From Poriferisodalis sp965226645 (GTDB lineage Bacteria; Actinomycetota; Acidimicrobiia; Acidimicrobiales; Poriferisodalaceae): DNA of 64,000 bases. The DNA lies in assembly GCA_965226645.1 (NCBI GenBank), contig CBDDDL010000002.1, forward strand, positions 248,001 to 312,000. Direction: 5' to 3'. Under the pieces are notes generated by a model that saw only the letters and a list, made by a program, of their open reading frames with translations, was not told the origin of the DNA and did no database searches. Below, in pieces: positions 1 through 8,333 of the stretch. Numbering within the stretch: the first letter of the stretch is position 1; each line of letters begins with the position of its first letter. Position numbers and translations under genes: made by a program.

Positions 1-57
1 GTGCTCGAACAGCTCTACGACGCTGTCGAAGCAGACAACGCGCCGCCGGCCGGCTAA
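1..57 (+). CDS. 3' end of an unidentified gene (partial)
   Basis: An open frame runs from the first base to a TAA at 55-57. The last residues read LEQLYDAVEADNAPPAG. The Ala/Pro-rich acidic tail is typical of a real C-terminus in this genome, but 18 codons are too few to assign a family. The gene converges on the GH13 gene at 120. Confidence 0.4.
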   Translation: MLEQLYDAVEADNAPPAG

Positions 58-119
58 CTGGCTGGCGTCGCGCGAGAAGAACCGGGAGCCGAACCCGGGG
101 GCCAGGGGGGGCCGCGAGG

Positions 120-1922
120 TCAGCCGTGAACCACTGGTGCGCGCCGGTCCTTTGGCGAGCAGAGCCACGCAGTTTGGCCGGCGGTGAGCTCGAGCCTGTC
201 GCCCGGGGGGTGAAGGCGGTCCTCGATCAGGTCGATGCAGCCTTCGGGGGCGAAGCATGTCGCAGCGTGAGTGGCTTCTGCGGCGAGTATTTCGAGGTCG
301 ACTTCGATCCGTTCGTGGCTCACGTTGGTCAGTGAGACGATGGTTTGGCCCCACCCAGGGCTGCCGCGGATGACGCCGAGGACACGGGATCCCAGTTCCA
401 AGGACTGCTGGGGACTGTCAGGGTGGAATGCGGGCTGCTCGCGGCGGATGAGCATGCGCCGGACCAGCTCCACCAGAACTTTGCGGCGGATGCCGCCCTG
501 GGAGCCGAGCAGGTCGACGGCCTCGTCGAACGTGAGCTTGCGCCGGTTGATCGTGCGCCGATTTCGCTCCACCGGAGGCAGGCCGTGCTCGGTCACGATA
601 CGAGGCGGGCCTTCGATCGGCGCCCAGTAGCTCGGTGTTCCCAACATGGCGTGGACGTACAGCGCGGGGACACCGGCAAGGCTCAGCATGATCGTGTGCG
701 CTGCCAGGAATTGGGACACTCCGAGCGGATCTGCGTCGCCGGCGAACAGGTCCCAGAGCGAGACATTCAGCTCGTAGGCACGCGGGCCGTGCGAGGTGTC
801 GAACTCTGAATGGGTGCCACCGGCGGCGTGGGCTGCGGCGACGAGGCGGTCGATCTCGGCGCCGGTGAGCAGTCCCTCCACCGGGCGTAAGCCGATGCCG
901 TCGTGGCTGGCGATGAAGTTGAAGAACGTGGTGCCTGCGGGCGGAGCCTCGAGATCGCTGAGCCACTTCTGCATCTCGTGCGCCGAGCCGGACAGCAGGG
1001 TGTGCACCAGCAGCGGGGGCAGGCTGAAGTTGTAAACGAGATGCGCCTCGTCGCCGCCGCCCCAGTACGAGACGTTCTGGTCATGGGGCACGTTGGTCTC
1101 GGTGATGATCACCGCATCCGGGCACTTCGCGTCGAGCAACGTGCGCAGCAGCTTGACCACCTCATGGGTCTGCGGCAGGTTCAAGCACGTCGTGCCGAGC
1201 TCCTTCCACAAGTAGGCAATGGCGTCGAGGCGGAACCAACGCACTCCTGCAGCGACGAGACAATCCAGCGTCCGCAGAAGGTCGATCAGGACGTCGGGCT
1301 GGCGGTAGTCAAGATCCACTTGATCGTGGCTGAACGTGCACCACAGCAGCCGGGCACCGTTCGGCGTGTCGACATCTCGCAGCAGCGGAGTCGTCCGCGG
1401 CCGCGCCACGTTCGACAGGTCGTCGCCGGGCTCAGCGGTGAGCAGGCAGACGCTTCCCGGCAGCTCGCTCCGGCAGAACTCGTGCACCCAGGGGTGGTCG
1501 GCGCTCACATGGTTGACCACAAGGTCGGCCATGACGGTGTAGGTGTCTGCGAGGCCCCCGATGTCGTCCCACGACCCCAGCCGGGCATCGACGGCTCGGT
1601 GGTCGCTGATCGCGAAGCCGCCGTCGGAGCTAGCGGGATAGAAGGGCAGCACGTGGACCACGGTCACCACGTCACCAGCAAGGTCGTCGAGCGTGCGCCG
1701 CAGGGTCTGCAGCGGAGTACGGCCAGCCTCAGTGATCGAGTCGGCGTACGTGATGACAGCAACGTCTCGCTGGTCCCACCTCGGACCGCCTTCGAGCACC
1801 CCTGTGGCCTCTTGCAGCCCTACGGCGGCGAGCACTCGGCGGGCGAGATCCTCCGCGGGCACCGACGGGTAGATGAACTCGAGGTGCCGCCGGACACGGC
1901 TGCGTAGATCCCCCTCGGTCAC
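120..1922 (-). CDS. GH13 subfamily 18-like sugar phosphorylase (sucrose or glucosylglycerate phosphorylase type)
   Basis: A 600-residue alpha-amylase-fold enzyme. The usual GH13 catalytic triad is visible: nucleophile Asp233 in RWFRLDAIAYLW, acid/base Glu275 in IITETN and transition-state stabiliser Asp341 in FIASHDGIG. The MADLVVNHVS and LPFYPASSDGGF segments fit the sucrose-phosphorylase branch (GH13_18), which cleaves a glucoside with phosphate to give glucose 1-phosphate in the cytoplasm. Members use sucrose, sucrose 6-phosphate or glucosylglycerate, and I cannot separate these by eye. The start is GTG at 1922. The gene stands alone, divergent from the amine oxidase at 2047. A glucosylglycerate role would match the other osmolyte genes here, but that is inference. 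Confidence 0.85.
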   Translation of the reverse strand: MTEGDLRSRVRRHLEFIYPSVPAEDLARRVLAAVGLQEATGVLEGGPRWDQRDVAVITYADSITEAGRTPLQTLRRTLDDLAGDVVTVVHVLPFYPASSDGGFAISDHRAVDARLGSWDDIGGLADTYTVMADLVVNHVSADHPWVHEFCRSELPGSVCLLTAEPGDDLSNVARPRTTPLLRDVDTPNGARLLWCTFSHDQVDLDYRQPDVLIDLLRTLDCLVAAGVRWFRLDAIAYLWKELGTTCLNLPQTHEVVKLLRTLLDAKCPDAVIITETNVPHDQNVSYWGGGDEAHLVYNFSLPPLLVHTLLSGSAHEMQKWLSDLEAPPAGTTFFNFIASHDGIGLRPVEGLLTGAEIDRLVAAAHAAGGTHSEFDTSHGPRAYELNVSLWDLFAGDADPLGVSQFLAAHTIMLSLAGVPALYVHAMLGTPSYWAPIEGPPRIVTEHGLPPVERNRRTINRRKLTFDEAVDLLGSQGGIRRKVLVELVRRMLIRREQPAFHPDSPQQSLELGSRVLGVIRGSPGWGQTIVSLTNVSHERIEVDLEILAAEATHAATCFAPEGCIDLIEDRLHPPGDRLELTAGQTAWLCSPKDRRAPVVHG

Positions 1923-2046
1923 GACCTGCGGACTCCCATCATCAGCCCGTTCGCCTGCCCGTCGGGTGCGGAACCGTACCGGTCGAGAGTACCGGCCGGC
2001 ACGGCGACGGCCGCGTATCGCAGGGCGGACGACGTAGCGTGATCAC

Positions 2047-3990
2047 ATGACCGAAACCCTGCTCGATCGGCCCAGCGATGACGCCGTCACGCCGTCGCGT
2101 CATCCGCTGTCGATGATGACCGAAGCGGAAGCCCATGCCGCCATCGAGGTGCTGCGCCGCAGCGGACGCATCGGCGACAGCGCACGCTTCCATGGCTTTT
2201 GCATCTGGGAGCCGCCCAAGGCTGAAGTCGCGGCCTGGACGCCCGGCTCGGACACCGACCGCCGCTTCGAGGTGGTGGTACGCGAGAACGGCGAAGTGCA
2301 CACCGCCGTGGTGTCGGTGACCCGAGGTCAGGTCGACTCGTGGGTGCACCATCCAGGCATCGTGCCGCGGGTCGGCATGGCGGAGCTGTTCGCGGTGATG
2401 GACGCCTGCCGGGCCGACCCGGGATTCGCTGCGGCGATCGCCAAGCGTGGCATTGCGGACACCTCGCAGGTGCAGATCGACCCTTGGCCGACGGGCGACT
2501 ACGGCTTCGACTTCGAAACGGGTCGGCGTGTGCAACGCTGCATCGCCTTCTGGCGCCCGAACCCTGCCGACAACGGATACGCCTACCCCCTCGACGGGTT
2601 GATGGTGCATATCGACGTCGACTCGCTGGAAGTGCTCCACATCGAAGACTTCGACCAATGGCCGGTCGCGTCTGAGCGAGGCAACTACGACGTCGACGCC
2701 GTCACCGAAGATTTTGGGCCAATGCGAACCGACTTGCGTCCGATCGAAATCACCCAGCCCGAGGGCACCAGCTTCACACTCGACGACAACGAGCTGCGCT
2801 GGCAGAAGTGGTCGATGCGCGTCGTCATGGATGACACCGAAGGCCTGGTGCTGCACCGGATCACTTATGACGACGGTGGCCGGGTGCGTCCGATCATCGA
2901 CCGGGCATCACTGGCCGAGATGGTGGTGCCCTACGGCGACACCCGTCCGTCTCAGACGTTCAAGCACGCGCTCGACTCTGGGGAGTTCGGCCTCGGCCTG
3001 ATGAACAACTCACTCGAGCTGGGCTGCGACTGCCTCGGCGAGATCGCCTACCTCGACTCCACCCAGGTGTTCGACGATGGCTCCGTGGTCACCACGCCGA
3101 ATGCGCTCTGCATCCACGAGGAGGACTTCGGCATCGGCTGGAAGCACTTCGACTGGAATGCCGACACCACTGAGGTGCGTCGATCTCGCCGGCTGGTGGT
3201 GAGCGCCATCCACACGGTCGGAAACTATGAGTACGGGTTCTTCTGGTACTTCTACCTCGACGGCTCGATTCGCTATGAGGTGAAGCTCACCGGCATCCTC
3301 ACTACCCGTTCACACCGCGACGGCGACGACATGACCTTCGCCCGGCAGGTTGCCCCGCACGTGTCCGCCCCGATTCACCAGCACATCTTCTGCGTGCGAT
3401 TGGACATGGCGATCGACGGCACTGCCAACACCGTGGTCGAAGTGAACGCCGAAGCGCTGCCGCCGGGCCCCGACAATCCGCATGGCACTGCGTTCGCCGC
3501 ACGTGAAACGGTGCTCGAGAGCGAGTTGGCTGCTCGCCGCGACGCCAACTCGCCGTCCAGCCGCTACTGGCGGATCGAGAGCGCCGACCACATCAACCGG
3601 CTCGGACGCCCGACGGCATTCCGGCTCTTGCCGTCGCCCACGACGACGATGTTCGCTGCGGCCGACAGTCCGCACTCCGAACGCGCCACCTTCGGCCGGC
3701 ACAACCTGTGGGTGTCGCCGACTGATCCCGACGAGCGATATGCCGCCGGCCGGTTCCCGACGCAGCGCAACGCTGGCGACGGGCTGGAGCGCTACACCGC
3801 TGGCGACCGGTCGATCGTCGGCACTGACGTCACGGTGTGGCACACGTTCGGGATCACCCACGACGCCCGTCCCGAGGACTTCCCGGTTATGCCCACCGAG
3901 TACATCAGCTTCGGGCTGGTGCCTGACGGCTTCTTCGACCGCAATCCGATGCTCGACGTGCCGCCATCTGCCAACGGCCACTGCGGCTGA
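2047..3990 (+). CDS. copper-containing primary amine oxidase
   Basis: A 647-residue protein with the diagnostic features of topaquinone copper amine oxidases, which oxidise primary amines to aldehydes, ammonia and hydrogen peroxide. The cofactor-forming Tyr394 sits in TVGNYEYG. The copper ligands are His444 and His446 (PIHQHIF) and His605 (GITHDARPED). The presumed catalytic base is Asp310 in ALDSGEFGLG. Length matches the bacterial family. No signal peptide is seen, so it is probably cytoplasmic. The substrate (tyramine, phenylethylamine, histamine or other) cannot be told from sequence. An acyl-CoA-dehydrogenase-fold flavoprotein follows 25 bp downstream on the same strand and may be co-transcribed. 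Confidence 0.95.
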   Translation: MTETLLDRPSDDAVTPSRHPLSMMTEAEAHAAIEVLRRSGRIGDSARFHGFCIWEPPKAEVAAWTPGSDTDRRFEVVVRENGEVHTAVVSVTRGQVDSWVHHPGIVPRVGMAELFAVMDACRADPGFAAAIAKRGIADTSQVQIDPWPTGDYGFDFETGRRVQRCIAFWRPNPADNGYAYPLDGLMVHIDVDSLEVLHIEDFDQWPVASERGNYDVDAVTEDFGPMRTDLRPIEITQPEGTSFTLDDNELRWQKWSMRVVMDDTEGLVLHRITYDDGGRVRPIIDRASLAEMVVPYGDTRPSQTFKHALDSGEFGLGLMNNSLELGCDCLGEIAYLDSTQVFDDGSVVTTPNALCIHEEDFGIGWKHFDWNADTTEVRRSRRLVVSAIHTVGNYEYGFFWYFYLDGSIRYEVKLTGILTTRSHRDGDDMTFARQVAPHVSAPIHQHIFCVRLDMAIDGTANTVVEVNAEALPPGPDNPHGTAFAARETVLESELAARRDANSPSSRYWRIESADHINRLGRPTAFRLLPSPTTTMFAAADSPHSERATFGRHNLWVSPTDPDERYAAGRFPTQRNAGDGLERYTAGDRSIVGTDVTVWHTFGITHDARPEDFPVMPTEYISFGLVPDGFFDRNPMLDVPPSANGHCG

Positions 3991-4015
3991 TCCCGCCGCG
4001 GCCTACTGTGGCCAG

Positions 4016-5317
4016 ATGGCGGGAGCACCCGAAGTCGAAGAACCGAGCCTGACGTCCCCCGACGACGCCGGTCTATCCGGCGCTGTATCCGACGACGCCG
4101 GTCTATCCGGCGCTGAACTCGTCGAGCACTTTGCCCCCGCACCGGCCGAGGGACTGCGCATCGAACCGTTCTTGGATGCGATCGAGGCGCAGGCAGAGAC
4201 GGCCGACCGGACTCGATCCGTCTCGTCGGAGGTCATCGAAGCGATCCGCGGCACCGATTTCATGCGCATGTCCGCCACCCGGAACATCGGCGGGGTTGAG
4301 GAAACGATTCTCCACATGGGCCGCGAGCTCGAAGCAGTTGCCGCCCGATGCCCGAGCCTGGCGTGGTGCCTGTGGAATCACCTGTGCGTGTTCCATCTGT
4401 TTGTCGGTTGCATGGGTCCCGAACAGGAGGACTTCCTCACCGACATCGTGACCAACGGCCATTGGGTGTCGTTTCCCGGCGGTGCCCGTAGTTCGGTCTA
4501 CGGTCGCATAGAAGGCGATCAGGCCATCTTGAACGGCGCTGGTCGTTGGGGCACGGGCGCTCGCTATGCCGACTACTGCGGGGTGGCCTTCGCCGTCACC
4601 GGCGACGACGGCAAGCCGATTCGGCCGATGGACATCCGTTTCACCATCGTGTCCACCAACACCGAGGGGATGAAGATCGATCCGTCGTGGGACGGAGCAG
4701 GATTGCGGGCCTCGGCCACCGATGACGTTCATTTCACCGACGTGCCCGTCAACCTCGGCGACTGCATGCAGTGGCACGGCGTGAACCGCGCAGAGTCGCT
4801 GCGCAGCGTGCCGGTGGTGCATGACCGCTACCGCGAAGACTGGGTGGGCATCTCAGACCTGTGGCTTGCGTGGATGGGGGTAGGCCTTGTTCGCCGCGCA
4901 CTTGCCGAAGCGGCTGACGCTGCTGGGGGCCGCCGGGTGATCATCGGCGGCAAGATGGTCGAGCGCCCCACCGTGCAGGTCAACTTCGGGCGAGCAGCAT
5001 CGCTGCTGGCTGCCGCGGCTGCGGCGACAGAGACCGCCTGCAATGACGTCGACCGTCGCATCGCCGCCGGCATCACCCCCGACGAAGCCGACTACCTGCG
5101 GCAGATGGCAGTGACGACGATGGCAGTCGAGCAGCTCGACGAAGCCATGTCGCTGCTGCATCGCACCCAGGGCGGCACGGCGCTGCGAGAGGGCGGTCCA
5201 TTCGAGCGCCGCTACCGGGACTTCCGGGCCATGCCGGTGCACATCAACGTGCATACCGATCGCATCACCCATCAGCTGGGCCGTCACATCCTCGGACTCG
5301 AGCTCAACCCGTTCTAA
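4016..5317 (+). CDS. acyl-CoA dehydrogenase-fold flavoprotein, probably a group D flavin monooxygenase (HsaA/DszC-like)
   Basis: A 433-residue protein starting at ATG 4016; a longer open frame upstream is the shadow of the amine oxidase. The helical N-domain, mid beta-domain (GHWVSFPGGARSSV, GAGRWGTGARYADY) and C-terminal helices resemble the HsaA/HpaB/DszC group, oxygenases that use reduced flavin, rather than true beta-oxidation dehydrogenases. No YEGT-type catalytic Glu is evident, which supports an oxygenase role. The N-terminal region carries two 10-residue repeats (DDAGLSGA twice) encoded by a palindromic 30-bp DNA repeat at 4061-4120. These lie before the folded domain and look inserted. 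Substrate unknown; possible functional link to the amine oxidase upstream. Confidence 0.75.
   Translation: MAGAPEVEEPSLTSPDDAGLSGAVSDDAGLSGAELVEHFAPAPAEGLRIEPFLDAIEAQAETADRTRSVSSEVIEAIRGTDFMRMSATRNIGGVEETILHMGRELEAVAARCPSLAWCLWNHLCVFHLFVGCMGPEQEDFLTDIVTNGHWVSFPGGARSSVYGRIEGDQAILNGAGRWGTGARYADYCGVAFAVTGDDGKPIRPMDIRFTIVSTNTEGMKIDPSWDGAGLRASATDDVHFTDVPVNLGDCMQWHGVNRAESLRSVPVVHDRYREDWVGISDLWLAWMGVGLVRRALAEAADAAGGRRVIIGGKMVERPTVQVNFGRAASLLAAAAAATETACNDVDRRIAAGITPDEADYLRQMAVTTMAVEQLDEAMSLLHRTQGGTALREGGPFERRYRDFRAMPVHINVHTDRITHQLGRHILGLELNPF
4061..4120 (+). repeat. two tandem 30-bp palindromic repeats inside a coding region
   Basis: Two 30-bp units (4061-4090, 4091-4120) differ only at their last bases. 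Each contains the hairpin GCCGGTCTATCCGGC, with a 5-bp stem and 5-nt loop. The insertion keeps frame and adds 20 residues. A closely related pair, also spaced exactly 30 bp but in reverse orientation, lies at 27631-27682 in an unrelated gene. Confidence 0.8.
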
Positions 5318-5490
5318 CCCCGGGGCCCTGCGGGGCGGCCCACCAAGCAGCGTGAACGGGATACGAACCGGCCGTCTTTAAACCACGGCCTTGTAACAGC
5401 CACCGTTGGCCGCGCGCCAATGTGAGCGAGATTAGGCTCGTTGACCGTCGCCCGGGTCATTTTTCGCGGGCGCTAGCGGAGAGGGAGATC

Positions 5491-6585
5491 ATGCGTTCGA
5501 GGATCTTGACAAGACTGGGTGTCGCACTGGTGGGCGTAGCGCTGCTCGGCGCCGCGTGCGGCAGCGATGACAGCAACCCGGAGGACGTGACCGCGGCATT
5601 CGTGCTGGTCGGCCCGGTGGGTGACGCCGGCTGGAACTGGGCCCACGATCAGGGCAGACAGTACGCCGAGGACCAGACGGGGGCCACGACGCTATTTGTC
5701 GAGAGCATTCCCGAGAACGCCGAGGACTTCAAGGCAGTCGCCATCGACTTCATCGAGAACGAAGGCGCTGACGTCATCTTTGGCACATCGTTCGGGTACA
5801 TGGATCCGATGCTCGAGCTCGCAGAGGAATACCCCGACGTCGTGTTCGAGCACGCCTCTGGCTTCAAGATGAACGACGCCAACTTCGGTAACTTCTTCGG
5901 CCGGATTTATCAGCCCCGCTACCTGTCGGGCCTGGCTGCGGGCGCGGTGACCGAGAGCGGCCAGCTTGGCTACGTGGCAGCGTTCCCCATTCCCGAGGTG
6001 ATCCGAGGCATCAACGCCTTCACCTTGGGCGTGCGAGAGACCAACCCGACTGCTGAGGTCAACGTGATCTGGACGTTCACCTGGTTCGACCCCGCGGTCG
6101 AGGGCGACTCGGCCAAGGCCCTGCTCGAGGCCGGCGCGGACGTGATCGCAATGCACCAGGACTCGACTGCCGCGGGCGTCGCCGCCCAAGAGGCCGGCGC
6201 ACGCTGGATTGCCTACAACTCGGACATGCGTGACTTCGCTCCGGAGGCCTTTGTCACCGCACCGGTGTGGAACTGGGGCCCGCGCTATGCCTTGATCATC
6301 GAAGCGGTCGCCGCGGGCACGTACGAGCCTGGCGCGTACTGGGGCGGCATGGACGACGGCATCGTCGATCTCGCACCGCTGGCAGACGATGTGCCGGGCG
6401 ACGTTGCCGACCGCATTAGCGACATCGCCGACCAGCTGCGCGACGGCGAGTGGGATGTGTTCACCGGCGAGATCCGCGATCAGGACGGCAACGTGCGTAT
6501 CGCCTCCGGCGAGACCCTCGACGATGGCTCGATGCTGGGCATGGACTGGTTCGTCGAAGGCGTCGTGGGTGACGCCAGCCCCTGA
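5491..6585 (+). CDS. BMP-family (PnrA/TmpC-like) substrate-binding lipoprotein of an ABC importer
   Basis: A 364-residue basic-membrane-protein family solute receptor. The start is ATG 5491, preceded by a good ribosome site (GAGAGGGAG). A signal peptide ends in the lipobox LLGAAC, so the mature protein should be anchored by a lipidated Cys to the outer face of the membrane. The body has BMP features such as VGDAGWNWAHDQG, IFGTSFGYMDP and GYVAAFP. It heads an importer locus with an ATPase and two permeases (6727-10466). BMP systems of this make-up usually import purine nucleosides or related bases. The exact ligand is not readable from sequence. Confidence 0.9.
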   Translation: MRSRILTRLGVALVGVALLGAACGSDDSNPEDVTAAFVLVGPVGDAGWNWAHDQGRQYAEDQTGATTLFVESIPENAEDFKAVAIDFIENEGADVIFGTSFGYMDPMLELAEEYPDVVFEHASGFKMNDANFGNFFGRIYQPRYLSGLAAGAVTESGQLGYVAAFPIPEVIRGINAFTLGVRETNPTAEVNVIWTFTWFDPAVEGDSAKALLEAGADVIAMHQDSTAAGVAAQEAGARWIAYNSDMRDFAPEAFVTAPVWNWGPRYALIIEAVAAGTYEPGAYWGGMDDGIVDLAPLADDVPGDVADRISDIADQLRDGEWDVFTGEIRDQDGNVRIASGETLDDGSMLGMDWFVEGVVGDASP

Positions 6586-6726
6586 TCCGACTGATCGAAT
6601 CGCACTGACATCGCCGCTGGCGCTGGACGAGACAACTGACTTGATCAGTATCGGTTCGTCCAGGGCCGGCGGCAGTGCCGCGCCCGCAACTCAGCCGGGC
6701 GTCGTTGCTGCGAGTGTCCTGGCAAC

Positions 6727-8265
6727 GTGAGCTTGCCTGACGCCTCCAGCGGCGCAGACGCGTCGACAGCTCTCGCGGTGGACCTGCGCGGAATCCGCAA
6801 GGAGTTCCCCGGTGTCGTGGCCTGTGACGGCGCCAGCCTGGCCGTGCGCGCAGGCACCATCCATGCGCTCTTGGGCGAGAACGGTGCTGGCAAGACGTCA
6901 CTCGTCAACGTGCTGGGCGGCGTCTATCTCCCCGACGGCGGCGAGATCTGGGTGCATGGCGAGCAATGCCGGTTCCACTCTCCGGCGGATGCGATCGCTG
7001 CCGGCATCGGCATGGTGCACCAGGAGTTTCGCTTGGTGCCCACGCTCACTGTCGCAGAGAACGTGGTGCTGGGTTCGGCGCCCCGCTATCTCAACATCAA
7101 CCAGATCGTCGAGAGAGTTGCCCATCTGGCTTCGCTGTACTCACTCGATGCCGATCCGACTCGACCGGTATGGCAGCTGTCCGTCGGCGAACGGCAGCGC
7201 GTCGAGATTCTGAAGGCGCTGTGGCGCGACGCCGATGTTCTGGTGCTTGACGAACCGACAGCCGTGCTCACGCCGGCCGAGGCCGCAGACCTCGGCGAAA
7301 CGCTGCGGGCGATGGCCGACCGTGGCCGCTCGGTGATCTACATCAGCCACAAGCTCGACGAGGTGCTTTCGGTCTGCGACGAGGCGACGGTGCTGCGAGG
7401 AGGTGTCACCGTTGCGCAACCGGGCAGCCTTGTGGGAGTCGATCGGTCCGACCTCGCCCAGATGATGGTCGGCGAGGCCGCAGCCGAAGTGCATCGCCCA
7501 CCGGACCACCCGAGCGGCGACGTCGTGCTCGCGCTCGAGGGCGTGTCGGCGCTCAGCGATCGAGGATTCCCGGCGCTGCACGCTGTCGACCTCGACGTGC
7601 GCGCCGGCGAGATCGTGGGAATTGCCGGCGTGTCGGGCAATGGTCAACGAGAGCTGGCCGAAGCCGTCGCAGGCTTGCGGGCCACCACCGAAGGAACAGT
7701 GCGGCTCGCCGGCGCCGACATCACCGGCGCATCGCCGAGGGCTCGCTCTCGCAGCGGTCTGGCCTACGTGCCCGAGGATCGGCTGGGTGTGGGCCTCGCT
7801 CCGCACATGTCGGTTGTCGACAACTCTGTCGTGCGCTCGTACCCGTCCCTGCGACGAGGTGCCCTGCTCGATCTGAAGCGCTGCGAAGACTTCTGCAAGG
7901 GACTCGTCGAGCGCTTCGGCGTCCAAGTGGGTCGGTTGCACGAAGACGTCAGCGCCCTCTCGGGCGGCAATTTGCAGCGCCTGCTGCTGGGGCGTGAGCT
8001 GACCGGTGAACCGCGAGTACTGGTGGCGGCGCAGCCCACGCGGGGTCTCGACGTCGCAGGCATCACCGCCATTCAGGAGCAGATCGTGGCGCAACGCAAC
8101 GCAGGTGTCGGCGTGCTGCTCATCTCCGAAGATCTCGACGAGTTGCTCGCGCTGTCGGACCGATTGGTCGTGATGTACGAGGGCCGCATCGCTGCTCGGC
8201 TCGACCCGTCCTCAACGACACGAGGCGAAGTGGGTGCAGCGATGGCCGGAGGCGGCGGCTCATGA
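6727..8265 (+). CDS. double-domain ABC transporter ATPase for the BMP-type importer
   Basis: A 512-residue protein with two nucleotide-binding domains fused in one chain, as in sugar and nucleoside importers (RbsA/YufO/NupO type). Domain 1 has Walker A GENGAGKT, signature LSVGERQR and Walker B VLVLDEPT. Domain 2 has a degenerate Walker A (GVSGNGQRE), signature LSGGNLQR and an atypical Walker B region (VLVAAQPTRGLDV, with Gln where the catalytic Glu would be expected), as is common for the second domain of these proteins. The start is GTG 6727, 141 bp after the receptor gene. Its TGA overlaps the ATG of a tiny ORF (8262-8333) that leads into the first permease. Confidence 0.93.
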   Translation: MSLPDASSGADASTALAVDLRGIRKEFPGVVACDGASLAVRAGTIHALLGENGAGKTSLVNVLGGVYLPDGGEIWVHGEQCRFHSPADAIAAGIGMVHQEFRLVPTLTVAENVVLGSAPRYLNINQIVERVAHLASLYSLDADPTRPVWQLSVGERQRVEILKALWRDADVLVLDEPTAVLTPAEAADLGETLRAMADRGRSVIYISHKLDEVLSVCDEATVLRGGVTVAQPGSLVGVDRSDLAQMMVGEAAAEVHRPPDHPSGDVVLALEGVSALSDRGFPALHAVDLDVRAGEIVGIAGVSGNGQRELAEAVAGLRATTEGTVRLAGADITGASPRARSRSGLAYVPEDRLGVGLAPHMSVVDNSVVRSYPSLRRGALLDLKRCEDFCKGLVERFGVQVGRLHEDVSALSGGNLQRLLLGRELTGEPRVLVAAQPTRGLDVAGITAIQEQIVAQRNAGVGVLLISEDLDELLALSDRLVVMYEGRIAARLDPSSTTRGEVGAAMAGGGGS

Positions 8266-8333
8266 CGACGCAACACTCCCCAACCCGCCGCCGACCCGAA
8301 GGCGCAGCCACAACACAGGGCGGCGGCTCATGA
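8262..8333 (+). CDS. possible 23-codon coupling ORF between ATPase and permease
   Basis: An ATG at 8262 overlaps the ATPase stop (ATGA). The frame runs 23 codons and its own TGA overlaps the permease ATG in the same ATGA arrangement. The 16-mer GGCGGCGGCTCATGAC occurs at both ends (8251 and 8320), so the tiny ORF probably arose by duplication of the stop/start junction. The peptide (starting MTTQHSPTRRR, Arg/Thr-rich) has no recognisable fold. It may serve only to keep translation coupled across the gap. Confidence 0.3.
   Translation: MTTQHSPTRRRPEGAATTQGGGS

Noticed and set aside
903..1907. Long plus-strand open frame opposite the GH13 gene
   Set aside because: No family features. It mirrors the GH13 codons, as is common in high-GC DNA; the opposite strand has a full catalytic triad.
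5370..5390. GGCCGT...ACGGCC hairpin with GGTTCGTATCC nearby on the minus strand, resembling a tRNA anticodon and T arm
   Set aside because: The T stem has a mismatch, the conserved A58 is absent, the loop sizes are wrong and no acceptor stem can be formed. It is probably just intergenic structure before the BMP operon.
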